DNA from: Timema cristinae
Lineage: Eukaryota > Arthropoda > Insecta > Phasmatodea > Timematidae
Assembly: GCA_039000515.1 (NCBI GenBank)
Contig: JBCFYV010000012.1
Location: forward strand, 42,472,355 to 42,536,354
Reading direction: 5' to 3'
DNA length: 64,000 nucleotides
A program made the position numbers and the translations under genes. The notes under the pieces are model-generated. The model worked only from the letters and a program-made list of their open reading frames with translations, searched no databases and was not told the origin of the DNA. Below, in pieces: positions 23,706 through 34,889 of the stretch. Within the stretch, counting starts at the first letter, position 1. Every line of letters begins with the position of its first letter.

Positions 23706-25638
23706 TTTATACGTATAAGATATATACAATTATGTCTACAGCACTAGCCTAATAGTAAATAATGATAATTATTTGTAAAGTACCTACGGGCTAAAAAAGA
23801 ATTGTTTCGTAGACCATAAATGGCCCAATATCTTGAGTTTCCGTCCCTCTTGTTTACAATAATAAGACTATTGTAGAAAGCCAATGTTGGATGCAACCCT
23901 TGAAAATAAGCTAGAATAACATTTGAATAGTTATACTGCTTCTATGGTGAACCAAGGCATTCAAAAATTTATAGTTTGGATAACAATATTTTTCCTAAAT
24001 AGTTTTTTTACTATGATATATTATAAGTATTTTAATCATTAATTTTGTGACACTAATTCTAGTTTTTAGACATCGCATGTTAAAGATTTTCAATGCTAAA
24101 CTGGTCTTATCTTAGAGGTTGAAAGTTCAATTTTTCACCAGACCTTTAAATGAGGTATTTTCAAAACCTACGATTTTGGTTTGGTCATCATTTAAATACA
24201 TGTTATTTTGTTTAAATTTACTTTGTGAACATTCAACCTTTTAACAACTTCACCTTATTTTTATCCACAGTGTTACAAATTAAATTGATGTGTGTTTAAC
24301 AGTTAAAGCCTCGTTGTCATTGTCATAGTATACTTGGATCACATCTTGGACCATGTGTTCTTGTACAAGTGCACTTGGTCCAAAATAGTTGCCACGATTA
24401 GTGACTTTTACAGTCATGTATACATCAAACAGATCGTGTATTTGTTTTTAGAGGGTATCAGAGTGGTCTCTGATAAAAAAATTTAACACATGAAATTGAA
24501 ATCCGTGAATAAAAGAGTTCGGAAAAGAGAAAAAAGTATGTTTTGACCTGTAGCTGGATACTTTGAGCGGGAGGCTCTGAAAGATTCATCAAAGTTCCAT
24601 CGTGAAGTAGTAGTTGAAGAAAAAGTTACTTTTTTTCATTATTATCTAATGGGAAAGTTACTAAGATCTATAAAACAAAAAATACAATAACTTAAACGGT
24701 TATTAAGAGGCAGTGCAAAAATAAAATTTGATACTAACATGAGAGCTGCACTACCCGCTCTTAGTTATATTCCACAAAGCAAAACATGAATAGGGTAGAA
24801 TAATAAAATGTGCTAGCTCCAAGTAGAAGATGCGACTTATTGTATTGATTAGATACTATAACATTAAGATACTATTTGTCCTCTTGAGACAGACATTAAA
24901 CAGAGTCTTAAAACATTTCGTCTTCTGTTAAAATATGTCTACAGTATACGAAGAAAGCTTATTTGTTGGCAACTGGATGTTGGTTGAGTTTTCTTCTGTT
25001 CCCATTTTAGATTTCCTCTCTAAAGTACAAAGGCATAGACAGGGGGTACGTGGGTATGTGGCTGAAACCCTGATGACACAGAAAAAAATTAGTTAAACAT
25101 AAAGCAGATGGTTAATTTTAATCGGGAAAATACCTGTGTTGGTAGCACTGAGAAGCCGCATCACGTATGTATGTACTAGGCCTATGCGTAACGTCGGGGC
25201 AGCGTTTGACCCTGAGTTCCAGGCTCTAGGCAAGAAGGGCAAACCATGGTGTTTTAATGCAAACCAATGGCTTAGAATGAATGGATATACAAATCAAACA
25301 CAAAAGGAATTTATGATTAAATAAAAAGTACCATTAAAAATATGGGCGTTGAGTGGGAAAATGTAGTAGATGATGGTTTTGCATTGCTTTCACCATGGCG
25401 TGTAGTATCACAGGAGTGCACGTAAGATGTAAGGATATGATTTGCTCCATTATGTACACTATGTCAAGGTTTTAAGGTGGAAACTTGATTGATTTCCTCT
25501 TGCGGGATACTATACAGTACTTCATACATAATTTCAAAACAGATTACGTATCTTACGACCAAGGCTGGAGTTAAGTTACAGAAGGCCTTAAGTCCATAAA
25601 CTATTTATTGACTGTTGTGAGGTGAATGCTGGAAGTGT
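23706..25638. other. spacer, no supported gene
   Basis: Mostly AT-rich. A slightly GC-richer patch at about 25130-25320 has a 62-codon open frame without a known motif. I could not support an exon, RNA gene or transposon here. Confidence 0.5.
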
Positions 25639-25651
25639 TATGAATTTTAAT

Positions 25652-25917
25652 TTATTATTTATTATTTAGCACCGCGTCTTACTACCCGTTCGGGTTATAC
25701 GCTTTAAGTACTAACTACGCTAATTGATTAGGAATTGGGAAGGTTGGATTGGAGGTAGTGAACCTGCATTTGCATGGAGGGAGAGTGGAAAACCATTTAG
25801 AAAAAACCATCCCCAGTTCACCCGACCGAGATTCGAACCTCGATTTCCCCGTCCTCAGCAGTCGAGCTAAACCCGACAAGCGCGTTAGCTAACTTCGCCA
25901 CCGAGGCGGGTATGATT
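25652..25917 (-). repeat. SINE1 copy with target-site duplication
   Basis: The reverse complement has the head CCTCGGTGGCGAAGTTAGC (A-box-like), GAGGTTCGAATCTCGG (B box), body, tail TATAACCCGAACGGGTAGT and an (AAT)-rich 3' run. Flanking TATGAATTTTAAT (about 25638) and TATGATTTTTAAT (about 25911) form a 13-bp duplication with one mismatch. Confidence 0.9.
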
Positions 25918-26058
25918 TTTAATGAATATTTGTGATATCCAAAAGATTTTATATACTAAATCAATTTTTTTATATAATGTATACATATATATACATAATT
26001 TATATATAATTATTGGGCACCAAATAACATTACATAACGTAGTTTTTTTTTTTTTCAG

Positions 26059-26173
26059 GCCGTGTCCGATCTTCTTCTAGGCGTGTTTTGCATGCCCTTC
26101 ACTTTGGTTGGGCAGGTCCTGAGGAACTTCATCTTTGGGGCAGTGATGTGCAAGCTTATACCTTATTTCCAAG
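26059..26173 (+). CDS. single internal exon of a sulfakinin/cholecystokinin-like G-protein-coupled receptor
   Basis: A 115-bp exon lies between a strong acceptor (a run of T, then CAG at 26056-26058) and a consensus donor (CAAG/GTAAGTG at 26173/26174). It reads AVSDLLLGVFCMPFTLVG, then QVLRNFIFGAVMCKLIPYFQ. This is transmembrane helix 2 (the LAxxD segment with its conserved Asp), extracellular loop 1 and the Cys at the start of helix 3 that normally forms the disulfide with loop 2. The spelling matches arthropod sulfakinin (CCK-like) receptors, class A peptide GPCRs coupling neuropeptide signals at the plasma membrane. The exon begins in phase 0 and ends one base into a codon, which fits the Ala that follows in this family. 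I did not find the neighbouring exons, so the introns on both sides are probably large. It is intact, with no stop or frameshift. Confidence 0.85.
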
Positions 26174-26549
26174 GTAAGTGCAAGTTTAAGGAAGAAGGAC
26201 CAACTTAACCGTTATCTTACTTACAAAGTAACTTTACCCCCATCAGTTTTTCCCGTTGTTTAAGGCATCTACCCAACCAAAATACTCTATTTCTTGTCAT
26301 GATCCGAGTCTCGGAAGGATTAAGAAGGGTTATATCTAATATTTTTGCAGTTTTTATAATATTTTTTTAAACAGAGCTATAAATATTCTTTCAGTAGATT
26401 CATTTCATTTTTGTTCTTCAATATACAGTAAACTAAACAGTTTTTGAATATTTGTCTAGAATAATACAACATTTTATGATAAATTTTGATCATAGTTTAA
26501 AGAAATTGCTGATCAAATGCGAATATGGCCATGACAAATATTCACCGAG
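26174..26549. other. probable receptor intron
   Basis: Downstream of the donor site, AT-rich sequence without further coding. It is taken as intron because of the donor at 26174. Confidence 0.5.
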
Positions 26550-27930
26550 TTATACTACCCATTTTGGTTGTACGAATATTAACTAATTACGTTAATGCTT
26601 TAAGGATCATGACTTAATTTAGAATAAGTTTAACCACATATACGCGGAGAAAGAGTGAAAAACCCTAGGGTTTGGCCAGACTGAGAAGCGTGTGAGTGAG
26701 CGAGTGGGTGGCCAAACTGTTAAAGCTAGCGAGCACGTGATTATCAGATAGATCTATATAGTTGCTGACGAGGAGGCAAAGGTTCAAATCTTGGCTCAGT
26801 GAACTGAGGATAGTGTTTGACAAGTGATTTATTTTTGTGGTTTTCCCATCTTCTATCCGCGCCAATGGCGATTCTTAAATTGTAAAGGCCTACTTTAATT
26901 ATACTATTAAAGTGTCTTATCATATCAATTTTACATATATATTTATAAAAAAATATGCATAGGTATGGTTTATGATCTTACTAATTAAAATAGGCCGTTA
27001 GTAGCAAGTGTGATAAGCCTATCAATAACTATAAAAAAGTCAAGTATCATGTCAAATTCAGAAGTTTTCCCACCACTCAATGAACCAACATACAATAATA
27101 TTGCCTAACGCCTGTACATTATACAGTTCCGGGTCAAGTGGTGCGATTGAAAAATAGAACCAATTCGAGGGTGGCCAGACTGGGCAAGCGAGCAAGTGAC
27201 TCAAATATAAAATAGAACAAGTTGGTTGTAATGAGATGTGGCCAGACTGGAATCGAGCGAGTGAGCGCGTGCGCTTGAAAGATAGAACTGGTTCTATTTT
27301 TCAATCGCTCCGCTCAACCCTGTACAGTCTAGTTTACAGGCGCTAGCCAATATTATTGTTTGTTGGTTCATTGAGTACTAGGAAAACTTCTAATTTTGAA
27401 ATTTTTATTACTATCGATAGGTTTAGCATACTTGATATTAACGGCCTAATTTAATTGGTAACATAATAAACTTATATATATATATATCTTATATGTTAAA
27501 ATACTTCAATATTATAATCAAAGAAGGCCTTTACAAATAAGAATCACCATTAGCATGGAGAAAGGATGAGAAAATCACAACATTAAATCCCTTTTCAAAA
27601 ACCACCCTCAGTTCACTGAGACAAGACTCGAACATTTGCCTCCTCGTCAACAACTATCGAGAGCTATCTGCTAATCACGCGCTCGCACGCTCGCCAGTTT
27701 GGCCACTCAGTCGCTCGTGCACTCGCTATCACGCTCGTCAGTCTGGCTGAACACTTTTATCTTTCAAGTGCGCACGCTCGGTCCAGTCAGGCCACATCTC
27801 ATTACAACCAATATGTTCTATTTTATATTTACACCCGACCGAGTTTTGAACCCCAATCTTCCCACTATCATCAGTATAGTCTTCTGCGAGAGTGACGCTT
27901 CAGACCATTTCAGCACTGAAGTGGGCCTGT
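26550..27930 (-). repeat. SINE1 copy split by an insertion
   Basis: The tail half lies at about 26550-26655 (ATACTACCCATTTTGGTTGT, later GAGAAAGAGTGAAAAACC). The head half lies at about 27826-27930 (CACCCGACCGAGTTTTGAAC). Together they make one minus-strand SINE1, lacking about 20 bp, interrupted by the foldback structure at 26656-27826. Confidence 0.7.
26656..27828. mobile_element. foldback element with long inverted arms and GCCAGACTGG subrepeats
   Basis: The left arm (about 26660-27170) is the inverted complement of the right arm (about 27290-27750). Matching landmarks are GAACCAACATACAATAATAT versus CAATATTATTGTTTGTTGGT and AAAATAGAACCA versus TGGTTCTATTTT, plus AGGCCTACTTTAAT with AAGAAGGCCTTT. 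A second pair, about 27205-27287 and 27755-27828, matches in inverted orientation (GTTGTAATGAGATGTGGCC). The arms contain repeats of GGCCAGACTG followed by GAGCGAGTG. Each arm also contains a SINE1-like B-box/body segment (about 26765-26880 plus; 27536-27650 minus). There is no transposase. Confidence 0.8.
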
Positions 27931-28424
27931 ATTAAATTAAACTACACTTGGCCTAGCTATAAAAGCGTGCTAATTTATTTATATTCACCAAAATAGTTAC
28001 TGTAAAAAAATCATAAATATTAGTATCACGTTAAATTTACTTCGATATAATTTAGTAAATATTAATTCCTAGTACCTATACGATGGACTGACTTATATCA
28101 TACAAAGTTTTTCTCTCAGATATGAAGAACTTTTATTTAAAAGCCCGAAAGAGAGATTTTAGTGAAAATAAATATCATTGAGAACTTACTCTTGAGAAAT
28201 CAAGATCATATTTGTATGATAAACCAAACAATTAGATATAATTATTATTTGTAGGATTTTGTGGATTAGTTTGTTGAGAAATGATTGTATCTAGATTTTT
28301 AATTATTTAAATTATTGTAAATATTTTCGCATCATAAGTAATAAAATTGCAGTTTTCTTCGTGCATAACATTTTAATTTGATGCACAACTACTAATATTG
28401 GTCTAGGCTATACTTATTTCCCTA
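27931..28424. other. AT-rich spacer
   Basis: No gene, SINE box or TIR could be seen on either strand. Confidence 0.5.
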
Positions 28425-28612
28425 AACTAAATGATTAGCGATAGGGAAGATAGGAAAATTGAATATATTCTCACTTACATGAAATGAAGGTGGAAAGCCA
28501 TTTTAAGAATTTCCCCCTCATTACAACGGGCTGGTATTGGGACCCCAATCTCTAAATCACTGGTAAATCAGACTGTATGAGTTGTACACTTTATCAGCTA
28601 CTCCAATAGTAT
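28425..28612 (-). repeat. degraded SINE1 fragment
   Basis: The reverse complement holds a B-box-like GGGTCCCAATACC region, the body with TTAAAATGGCTTTCCACC and part of the head. The tail is weak. Confidence 0.6.
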
Positions 28613-29779
28613 AGGTTACATCGTTTTTATAGTTACTATAATAAAGTAATAACTACCTCTGTGTACAATTATCTAACTATTCTATGTGGCTTTAAGAACT
28701 GAGAGTGAAGAAATGGAAGAAAACTTGTTACAAAATGAAATTATTTTTAATTAAAATCTTGAATAAATATTATCAAGCTGGTTTGAGAAAAAAACATAAA
28801 TATAAAAATATAACTAAATCGGTATTTATAAAAGTATACATAACCATTAAATCTTAATTTTAATTTGACCCCTATTTAATGGATTCTGGGAAACATCATG
28901 AAACACCTGTAAAATATATTTTCCTTTTTATTATTAAAAGCGTAACTTACTTTAATTAATTTAAGGGAAGGGGCATTACTTTTATACAGTGATTTTTTTT
29001 TTATGTATTGTACAAACCGTTAGCCTTGTTATGTAATTTTCAAAAGTAAGTATTATAATTAAAAAAAACTAAACCAAATATAGTGGCCACATTTTTTTAG
29101 ATAAACCCACATGCTCATTTAGTTTCCCTCAAGTTTAAATATTGCGTACTAGCGTTACAATACTATTAGAGTTAATGCTACGTTTGCGGTTTGAGCTCTT
29201 GATTAAATTTCAAAGGTTTGAATTTTAAATTTATCGTGGAAGTTGAAATGTAAAATTTTCATTAGTATGCATGAGCTATTTATCTCGTGAACAATCAAGT
29301 ACACTCGGGTTTGATAAAATTTGGAAACCTTAAAATTACACATGGCTGCAACTTCATTATAACATACCAGTCATATTATTTGTGCGAAAGCTTAATTTTC
29401 CCATGCTCCTATTAATGACGTGACAACTGATTTCTTATTGATAAAAGCTTTAACTAATTTCAAGCGCACTACGTTTATTTATAATTTTGTTCTATCTATA
29501 ATCAGAACAAATCATATGTTATTAGTGTGTGTGATTTATATTTACCATACAATTTAATCACTATATTCAGTGGTGGATTGTGATATTTCATTTTGGTGGA
29601 GCCAGGTCTTAGCTTACAGTTAATGATATTTTCTCAACACGTGTTAACATATTAAATTACATTCATTTGAGTTTTACATATTTAAAAAAATCATTGAAAT
29701 ACAAAATTACTAATGAAATATACAAACAAAAAGAATATGAAAATACATGTTTTAAATTAAATTTATCAAGTGATGACAT
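28613..29779. other. AT-rich spacer
   Basis: More than 1.1 kb of AT-rich DNA. Nothing recognisable by eye. Confidence 0.5.
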
Positions 29780-30183
29780 TAGAACGGGCTAATTGACTCA
29801 GCCCAATACTACCAATTCTTGTAGCAAATTACCTCTGCTTATATATATGGTCTCCTACTAATATATATGTATGCTAGTCCATTGATATATAATTATTCAT
29901 AGGCGACCCAGTCGCCTGATAGCTAGTTTAGGAGGTATTTTTGTTTAGCCGAGAGGAATTTCTACTCTCGCCTAACATGATTTAGAATATTTATAAGGAC
30001 TGGATGGCTTGGCTACCTTATGGTGGGGCTATTTAGTGAATGTTTTTTTTTCTGCGTGGCCCTAAGACACGCATTTCAATGTGGGAATGTTCCCAACCGC
30101 TAGACCATGTTTAGTCAGCTGTTTGTTTAGAAGGGGAAAGGGCTCTTCAGTCAGTTCGAGGCTAGGCAGTCTTAACCAATTTA

Positions 30184-30770
30184 ATAGTTTTTGAATGTTG
30201 ATAAAATGTTCCACATTTGTTTTTCAACCAGTGGAAGTTTCTGCCCATCAGGCACGGCACGTGTTTGATAGTTTTTGTATGTTGATAACATGCTCCACGT
30301 TATGTTCTCAACCAGTGGAAACTTCTGCCCATCAGGCACGGCATGTGTTTGATGGTTTTTGTATGTTGATGAAATGTTCCACATTTTGTTCTCAACCAGT
30401 GGAAACTTCTGCCCAGCAGGCACGGCGCGTGTTTAATAGTTGTTGTATGTTGATAACATGTTCCACATTTGGTTCTAAGCCAGTGGAAGTGTCTGCCCAT
30501 CAGACACGGTGCGTGTTTGATATTTTTTGTATGTTTATAACATGTTCCACGTTTGGTTCTCAACCAGTGGAAGTTTCTGCCCATCAGGCACGGCACGTAT
30601 TTGATGGTTTTTGTATGTTGATGCCATGTTCCACATTTGGTTCTCAACCAGTGGAAACTTCTGCCCATCAGGCATGGCACGTGTTTGATTCTTTTATATG
30701 TTGATAATTTGCACCACATTTGGTTCTCAACCAGTGAAAGTTTCGGCCCGTCAGGCGTGAAACGAGTCTA
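30184..30770 (+). repeat. 84-bp minisatellite, seven units
   Basis: CAACCAGTGGAAGTTTCTG and variants recur with cca at 30228, 30312, 30396, 30480, 30564, 30648 and 30731, i.e. every 84 bp and once 83. Because 84 is a multiple of three, frames on both strands stay open for 140-170 codons. These are by-products of the period and not genes. Confidence 0.95.
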
Positions 30771-31034
30771 ATAATTTATTTGTATTAAGGTTAAGTACCA
30801 CCTTTTGGTGCTCCACCCCTGGGTCAGTATGTCTATCTGGTTTAGTCTCATTGGCCCAGCAGATTCACCCAACAACCTGGCCGAGAACACTGAATCGGAA
30901 CTTACCCTAAGCTAAGCAATAATTTTACAGGTAAGGCTATACTCGGCCGTTTTATGTGCAGGCGCATCACTCCGCTGTCTTATCAACTGATTATATTTTA
31001 TTATATGTTTTCCAATTGCCCCAATGGCAATTTT

Positions 31035-31350
31035 CACCCATCCTACTTGTGGACTGTGTGATGGAATATTGGACTGTGATTTGTATCTATTGGATGTGTA
31101 TACTTTGCTTTGTTGTCATTAAACTGATTTGTTATTTTTAAAAAACAAAAGGCTTCACACGACAGCTCTTATATCATCCAGAGACGGCAGTATCTTATAA
31201 TGTAAACAGACAAGACAGGATATTTGCAAAAGCAAACAAATAAATTTAAAATAACAAATCAGTTTAATGGTAACAAAGCAAAGTATACATATTCAACAGA
31301 TACAGATCACAGTCCAATATTCCATCACACAGTCCACAAATAGGATAAAT
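31035..31350. repeat. inner inverted repeat, about 105-bp arms
   Basis: The left arm contains CTTGTGGACTGTGTGATGGA and ATACTTTGCTTTGTTG. The right arm contains their complements (CATCACACAGTCCACAAATA, CAAAGCAAAGTATAC). The spacer is about 105 bp. It could form a long hairpin transcript. Confidence 0.85.
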
Positions 31351-31737
31351 AAATGAGCGACTGACTCTCCCCGGCGAGCCGTGGAATTTTATAGCGGCTG
31401 TTCGAAGAGAAAGAAAGATGGGGAGACCCACCAATCTAGCTTGGTTCAGTGACGTCACCCATTCTAACCAAGGCTCTGACAGATGGACAGACCTCTCACC
31501 ACCATCAGTTGATTTGACAGCTTGAGAACCAAGTGCAGTGTAGGTAGAACCATGGCACCGTTCTTGCTCCCCGAAGTATCCAAGGTGAGGTATGTAACAT
31601 ATGTAGAATTATATATCAATGGACTAGCATAAATACATATTATTAGTAAACTATTGTTAAATTCCCCCTTTTTTTAGCAGAGGTAATTTGCTACAAGAAT
31701 GGATAGTATTGGGCTGAGTTGGTTAGCCCGTTACAAC

Positions 31738-32221
31738 ATTACTTGTACAAGAGTTGGGCGCTTCTGTCCCTAAATGCTAGTTCATGAGTAACACAGTTTT
31801 GTATGCATTCTATTAATCTTCCTGAAATATATACATTTTTGAAACCTGTTGTGTTTTTAAATGAAACTTTGATTACGGAATCTATCTGTGATACAACTGT
31901 TCTAAATGTTTCAAGCTTGCATACGATTTCCAAATAAATTGTATATTCCTAATGTGTTTTAATTATTTTATTTACATGTTTAAGATCCTTGAAGCCTACC
32001 ATTGATCAATACCCCTCATCCTCAATAATAACAAATACAAACAAAATAAGCTCTTTTTTCATTCACTCACGCAGTTAGCCACAATTGTTCACTAAACTAA
32101 GTATTAATTTTGTTTTTCTTGCCATCCAACTACATAAATATAAAGTCATTAGGCTGATATACTCCTAACCGTTTAAGTTCAAAAATTTTCTTGCAGTTTT
32201 AATTAATAACACCAAGTTTTT
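31738..32221. other. spacer
   Basis: AT-rich. A minus-strand open frame of 64 codons (31739-31933) shows no known motif and is not called. Confidence 0.5.
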
Positions 32222-32234
32222 AACAAATAATCAG

Positions 32235-32508
32235 TGACCTGGTGGTCTAGGGGTAAGGTGTCAGACTTCTGTGCTGGCGGCCGGGGTTCAATCCTCGGTC
32301 CTGGCACAGATTTATCTGATTACCAAATCCTTCCTTCACCTCTGACAAGACATCTTGTGAATGTGGGGAATGCCAGGCCTCCACCGTGGTTCGGATTCCA
32401 CGTTAAACTGTAGGTCCTTCATTTCATCTCACAATCACCCTACCATTACACATTAGCGTAAGTGCGTATAACCCGAATGGGTAGTAAGATGCGGTGCTAA
32501 TAATAATA

Positions 32509-32551
<43 letters not shown>

Positions 32552-32572
32552 TAATAATAATAATAATATAAT
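32235..32572 (+). repeat. SINE2 copy with target-site duplication
   Basis: The tRNA-like head TGGTGGTCTAGGGGTAAGG (A box) and GGGGTTCAATCCTCGG (B box) is followed by the body (CAGATTTATCTGATTACCAA, ACAAGACATCTTGTGAATGT), the tail ATAACCCGAATGGGTAGT and a long (AAT)n. It is flanked by AACAAATAATCAG (32222-32234) and AACAAATAATCTG (32573-32585), a 13-bp duplication with one mismatch. Confidence 0.93.
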
Positions 32573-32585
32573 AACAAATAATCTG

Positions 32586-33114
32586 ATTGATTAATTTTAA
32601 TTAATAATTTTCGTACTTCATATTACTTCTTGGGTCTTAATACATGCTAAAACATAGACAGATAAAAGCAAAAACGAAATATAGCTACCTTTATCGTATA
32701 GCGAGCCCACTAATCATGGCCCCATTCGATAGTGTAAAGTTTGCACCATAATGGTAGGGTGTATTACCCTTGATAGCCATCTCACACTGGGTGAGGTTTC
32801 TCTGAGAGTTTCTATCAGAGTTGGCCAACAGCAGCTTCTATATTCAGTTATTAGAGCGCTGGTACAGTCCTCACGTGACGCTTGGAGTGAGGAATTAATA
32901 ATCTTGACTGGCATACTGTATAAGGAATCAAATATTTCACTACGTTTGGAGATTAGTACTCAATTTCATTTTCATGTTTTATTACGAAATCACTTATAGA
33001 ATAAAAAATTTAAAAGAATTGTCTATATCAATTTTTTTTTAAATGTATGTAGGGGGTCAGCCCCTGCAGCCCTAAGGATAGGACAACCTGATTGTATTTA
33101 TATATAGTCAAAAT
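32586..33114. other. spacer with a moderately GC-richer patch
   Basis: About 32700-32920 is less AT-rich and has open frames on both strands (66 and 82 codons) without family motifs. Nothing here can be supported as a gene. Confidence 0.45.
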
Positions 33115-33720
33115 TACGACTCAAAGTATTTCGAATGAAGTTAACATCTTTTCTAATGTAATAGTTAAAAAACTGTTATGACATAATATAACAAACCTTC
33201 CTATTTTCATATATTCTATTAAAGTTTGTGATATAATTTTTTTAAATCCGTTATAGTTAAAATTCCTTTTGATAAATCTCCCACAAAAAATTTAAAATAT
33301 AATTTTTATTATTTTAAACATTCTATATATACAAATCTTGAACTAAATAACTATTATTATTTTAAAATATCAAGTATTAAAAGATAATTCAAGATATTAT
33401 TTATTATATTTAAAATATTTCGAGGAAATCTTCATATTATTCAAAGTAATAGGTAAAAAACTTGTATGACAAAATATAACATATCTATTCACTTTTATAT
33501 ATTCTATAATATTTAATGAAAGCATTTTTAAAATCATTTATAATTGAAACACTTTTGATAAAGTTCGCAAAAAAAAATATTTAAACCATTCTTATGATCA
33601 TTTTAAACATTCAATTATATAAACATTGAGCTACATTAATATAATATTTTTTAATATAAAGTTTTAAAAAATCCCTCATCATGAAGTTATCTTTAATTTC
33701 AGGCTTAATCAAGATTTTTA
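33115..33720 (+). repeat. tandem duplication, unit about 300 bp
   Basis: The block with TATTTCGAATGAAG, AATAGTTAAAAAACTGTTAT, ATATAACAAAC, TCATATATTCTATTAAAG and TTTTAAACATTC is repeated from about 33415 (TATTTCGAGGAAATC, AATAGGTAAAAAACTTGTAT, ATATAACATATC, TTATATATTCTATAATA, TTTTAAACATTC). There are two diverged copies and no coding. Confidence 0.7.
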
Positions 33721-34159
33721 ACAAAACAACATTACAACACATTTAGTGTAGGCCAACATATACATATTATTTTTAACAAAATTTATCAAACAATTTTGGC
33801 TGTAGCTTCAGGAACGGATAAACAAAAGACAGACAGAAATGAGGAGAAACATAATTTAAATGAACTATTTTTTGGAATTTTGAGGCACATAAAATGACAA
33901 GCTTCAACATAATATCAAGGTATACGTAATAAAGTTCACTGTACTATCTCTATATAAGAAATTAAAGACTTAATTAAATGCCAACAAGCTTTTGCCCTAG
34001 AACTCACTTAGTTTAGTGTTATTTTTAAAAGTACGTTCATAAATACAATAATAAAATTTCTAATACCAGAGTTTTTAATTTTTCGTACAGAGAAGAAATC
34101 ACTCAACAAATTATTTAAAGAATACATTGATAAATCTTTTTAATTTAATCAAGATGTAG

Positions 34160-34235
34160 TTCAGCCACCTTAACTCAGTCAGTAGCATGTTTGTCTACTG
34201 AGCTAAGGGCGACGGGCTCAATTTAGGGCATGTTG
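34160..34235 (+). repeat. tRNA-like SINE head, degraded
   Basis: CCTTAACTCAGTCAGTAGCA looks like an A box region, and GACGGGCTCAATTTAGGGC like a decayed B box about 40 bases later. It lacks a pairing acceptor stem, so a SINE or tRNA pseudogene is more likely than a working tRNA. Confidence 0.45.
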
Positions 34236-34481
34236 AAAAATTTATCTTTCGTAAAATGAGGATTTCTCCTTTCACTATAGATGAATTAACTTCTATGGAG
34301 GGAGAGGGGGGCTGGAAGTTGTGTTTGTTCTAGATTAAAGTTATTCGGTTCAGAATCTGCATGGTAAAAACCTCAAATTAAAAATATTATAAAAAATAAA
34401 AGCTGTACCTTCAGAAAGAAAAAAATCTAACAGAATGTAATTATTTCTCTTTTAAAATAAGACACGAACAATATTTGTTAA

Positions 34482-34860
34482 GGTTGAATGCTAGTGAGCG
34501 TGAGTTTAGGGCAGTACTTTTGCAGTTTTTATAGCACAAACATCTTTTGGCCAAAATAAATCAAATATTTCTTCTATAGAAACATAGAGTTTTCTGCACA
34601 TGCTAATCTCAACAGTTGTTGAATATCTGTCATGAGCATGGTGGCATTTGGTGACAAACTTTTTAAATAAAGAGAAAAGTTTGTCACCAAATGCTGCCAT
34701 GCTCATGACAGATATTCAACCACTGTTGAGATTAGCATGTCAGAAAACTAAACTCTATGATTCTATAGAATAAATATTTGATTTATTTTGGGCAAAAGAT
34801 GTTTGTGCTATAAAAACTGCAATATTAATGCACTAAACTCGCGCTCACTAGCACCCCGCC
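34482..34860. mobile_element. hairpin MITE flanked by TTAA
   Basis: This is a near-perfect palindrome. The arms 34482-34664 and about 34675-34860 pair over about 185 bp around a loop of about ten bases (AAATAAAGAG). Landmarks are GCATTTGGTGACAAAC and GTTTGTCACCAAATGC, and GCTAGTGAGCG with CGCTCACTAGC. TTAA directly flanks both ends (34478-34481 and 34861-34864). It has no coding; the flanks are compatible with TTAA-targeting transposases. Confidence 0.9.
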
Positions 34861-34889
34861 TTAAAGGAAATAAAGCTACACAATCTACG

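Larger units (their letters stand above)
29780..31737. mobile_element. non-autonomous TIR element carrying an 84-bp minisatellite
   Basis: The left end starts near 29784 with CGGGCTAATTGACTCAGCCC. The reverse complement of the right end starts near 31735 with CGGGCTAACCAACTCAGCCC. Similarity continues for about 125 bp through TTCTTGTAGCAAATTACCTC and ATGCTAGTCCATTGATATAT. Inside are an 84-bp tandem array (30184-30770) and a second inverted repeat (about 31035-31140 with 31247-31350). No transposase frame was found, so it is non-autonomous. ACATTA occurs on both outer sides and may belong to a target duplication. The superfamily is not assigned. Confidence 0.8.

Noticed and set aside
25136..25324. 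62-codon frame with Cys and Trp as an exon
   Set aside because: No acceptor or donor at suitable positions and no recognisable family.
30195..30719. Long overlapping open frames on both strands (140-170 codons)
   Set aside because: They arise because the 84-bp tandem unit is a multiple of three. Neither frame has a plausible protein composition beyond the repeat.
30184..30770. Regular repeat array that could be mistaken for CRISPR
   Set aside because: Units are contiguous, with no unique spacers, in a eukaryotic sequence; it is a minisatellite.
32235..32310. SINE2 head as a functional tRNA gene
   Set aside because: It is part of a repeated SINE with body, tail and target duplications; the acceptor stem is not formed.
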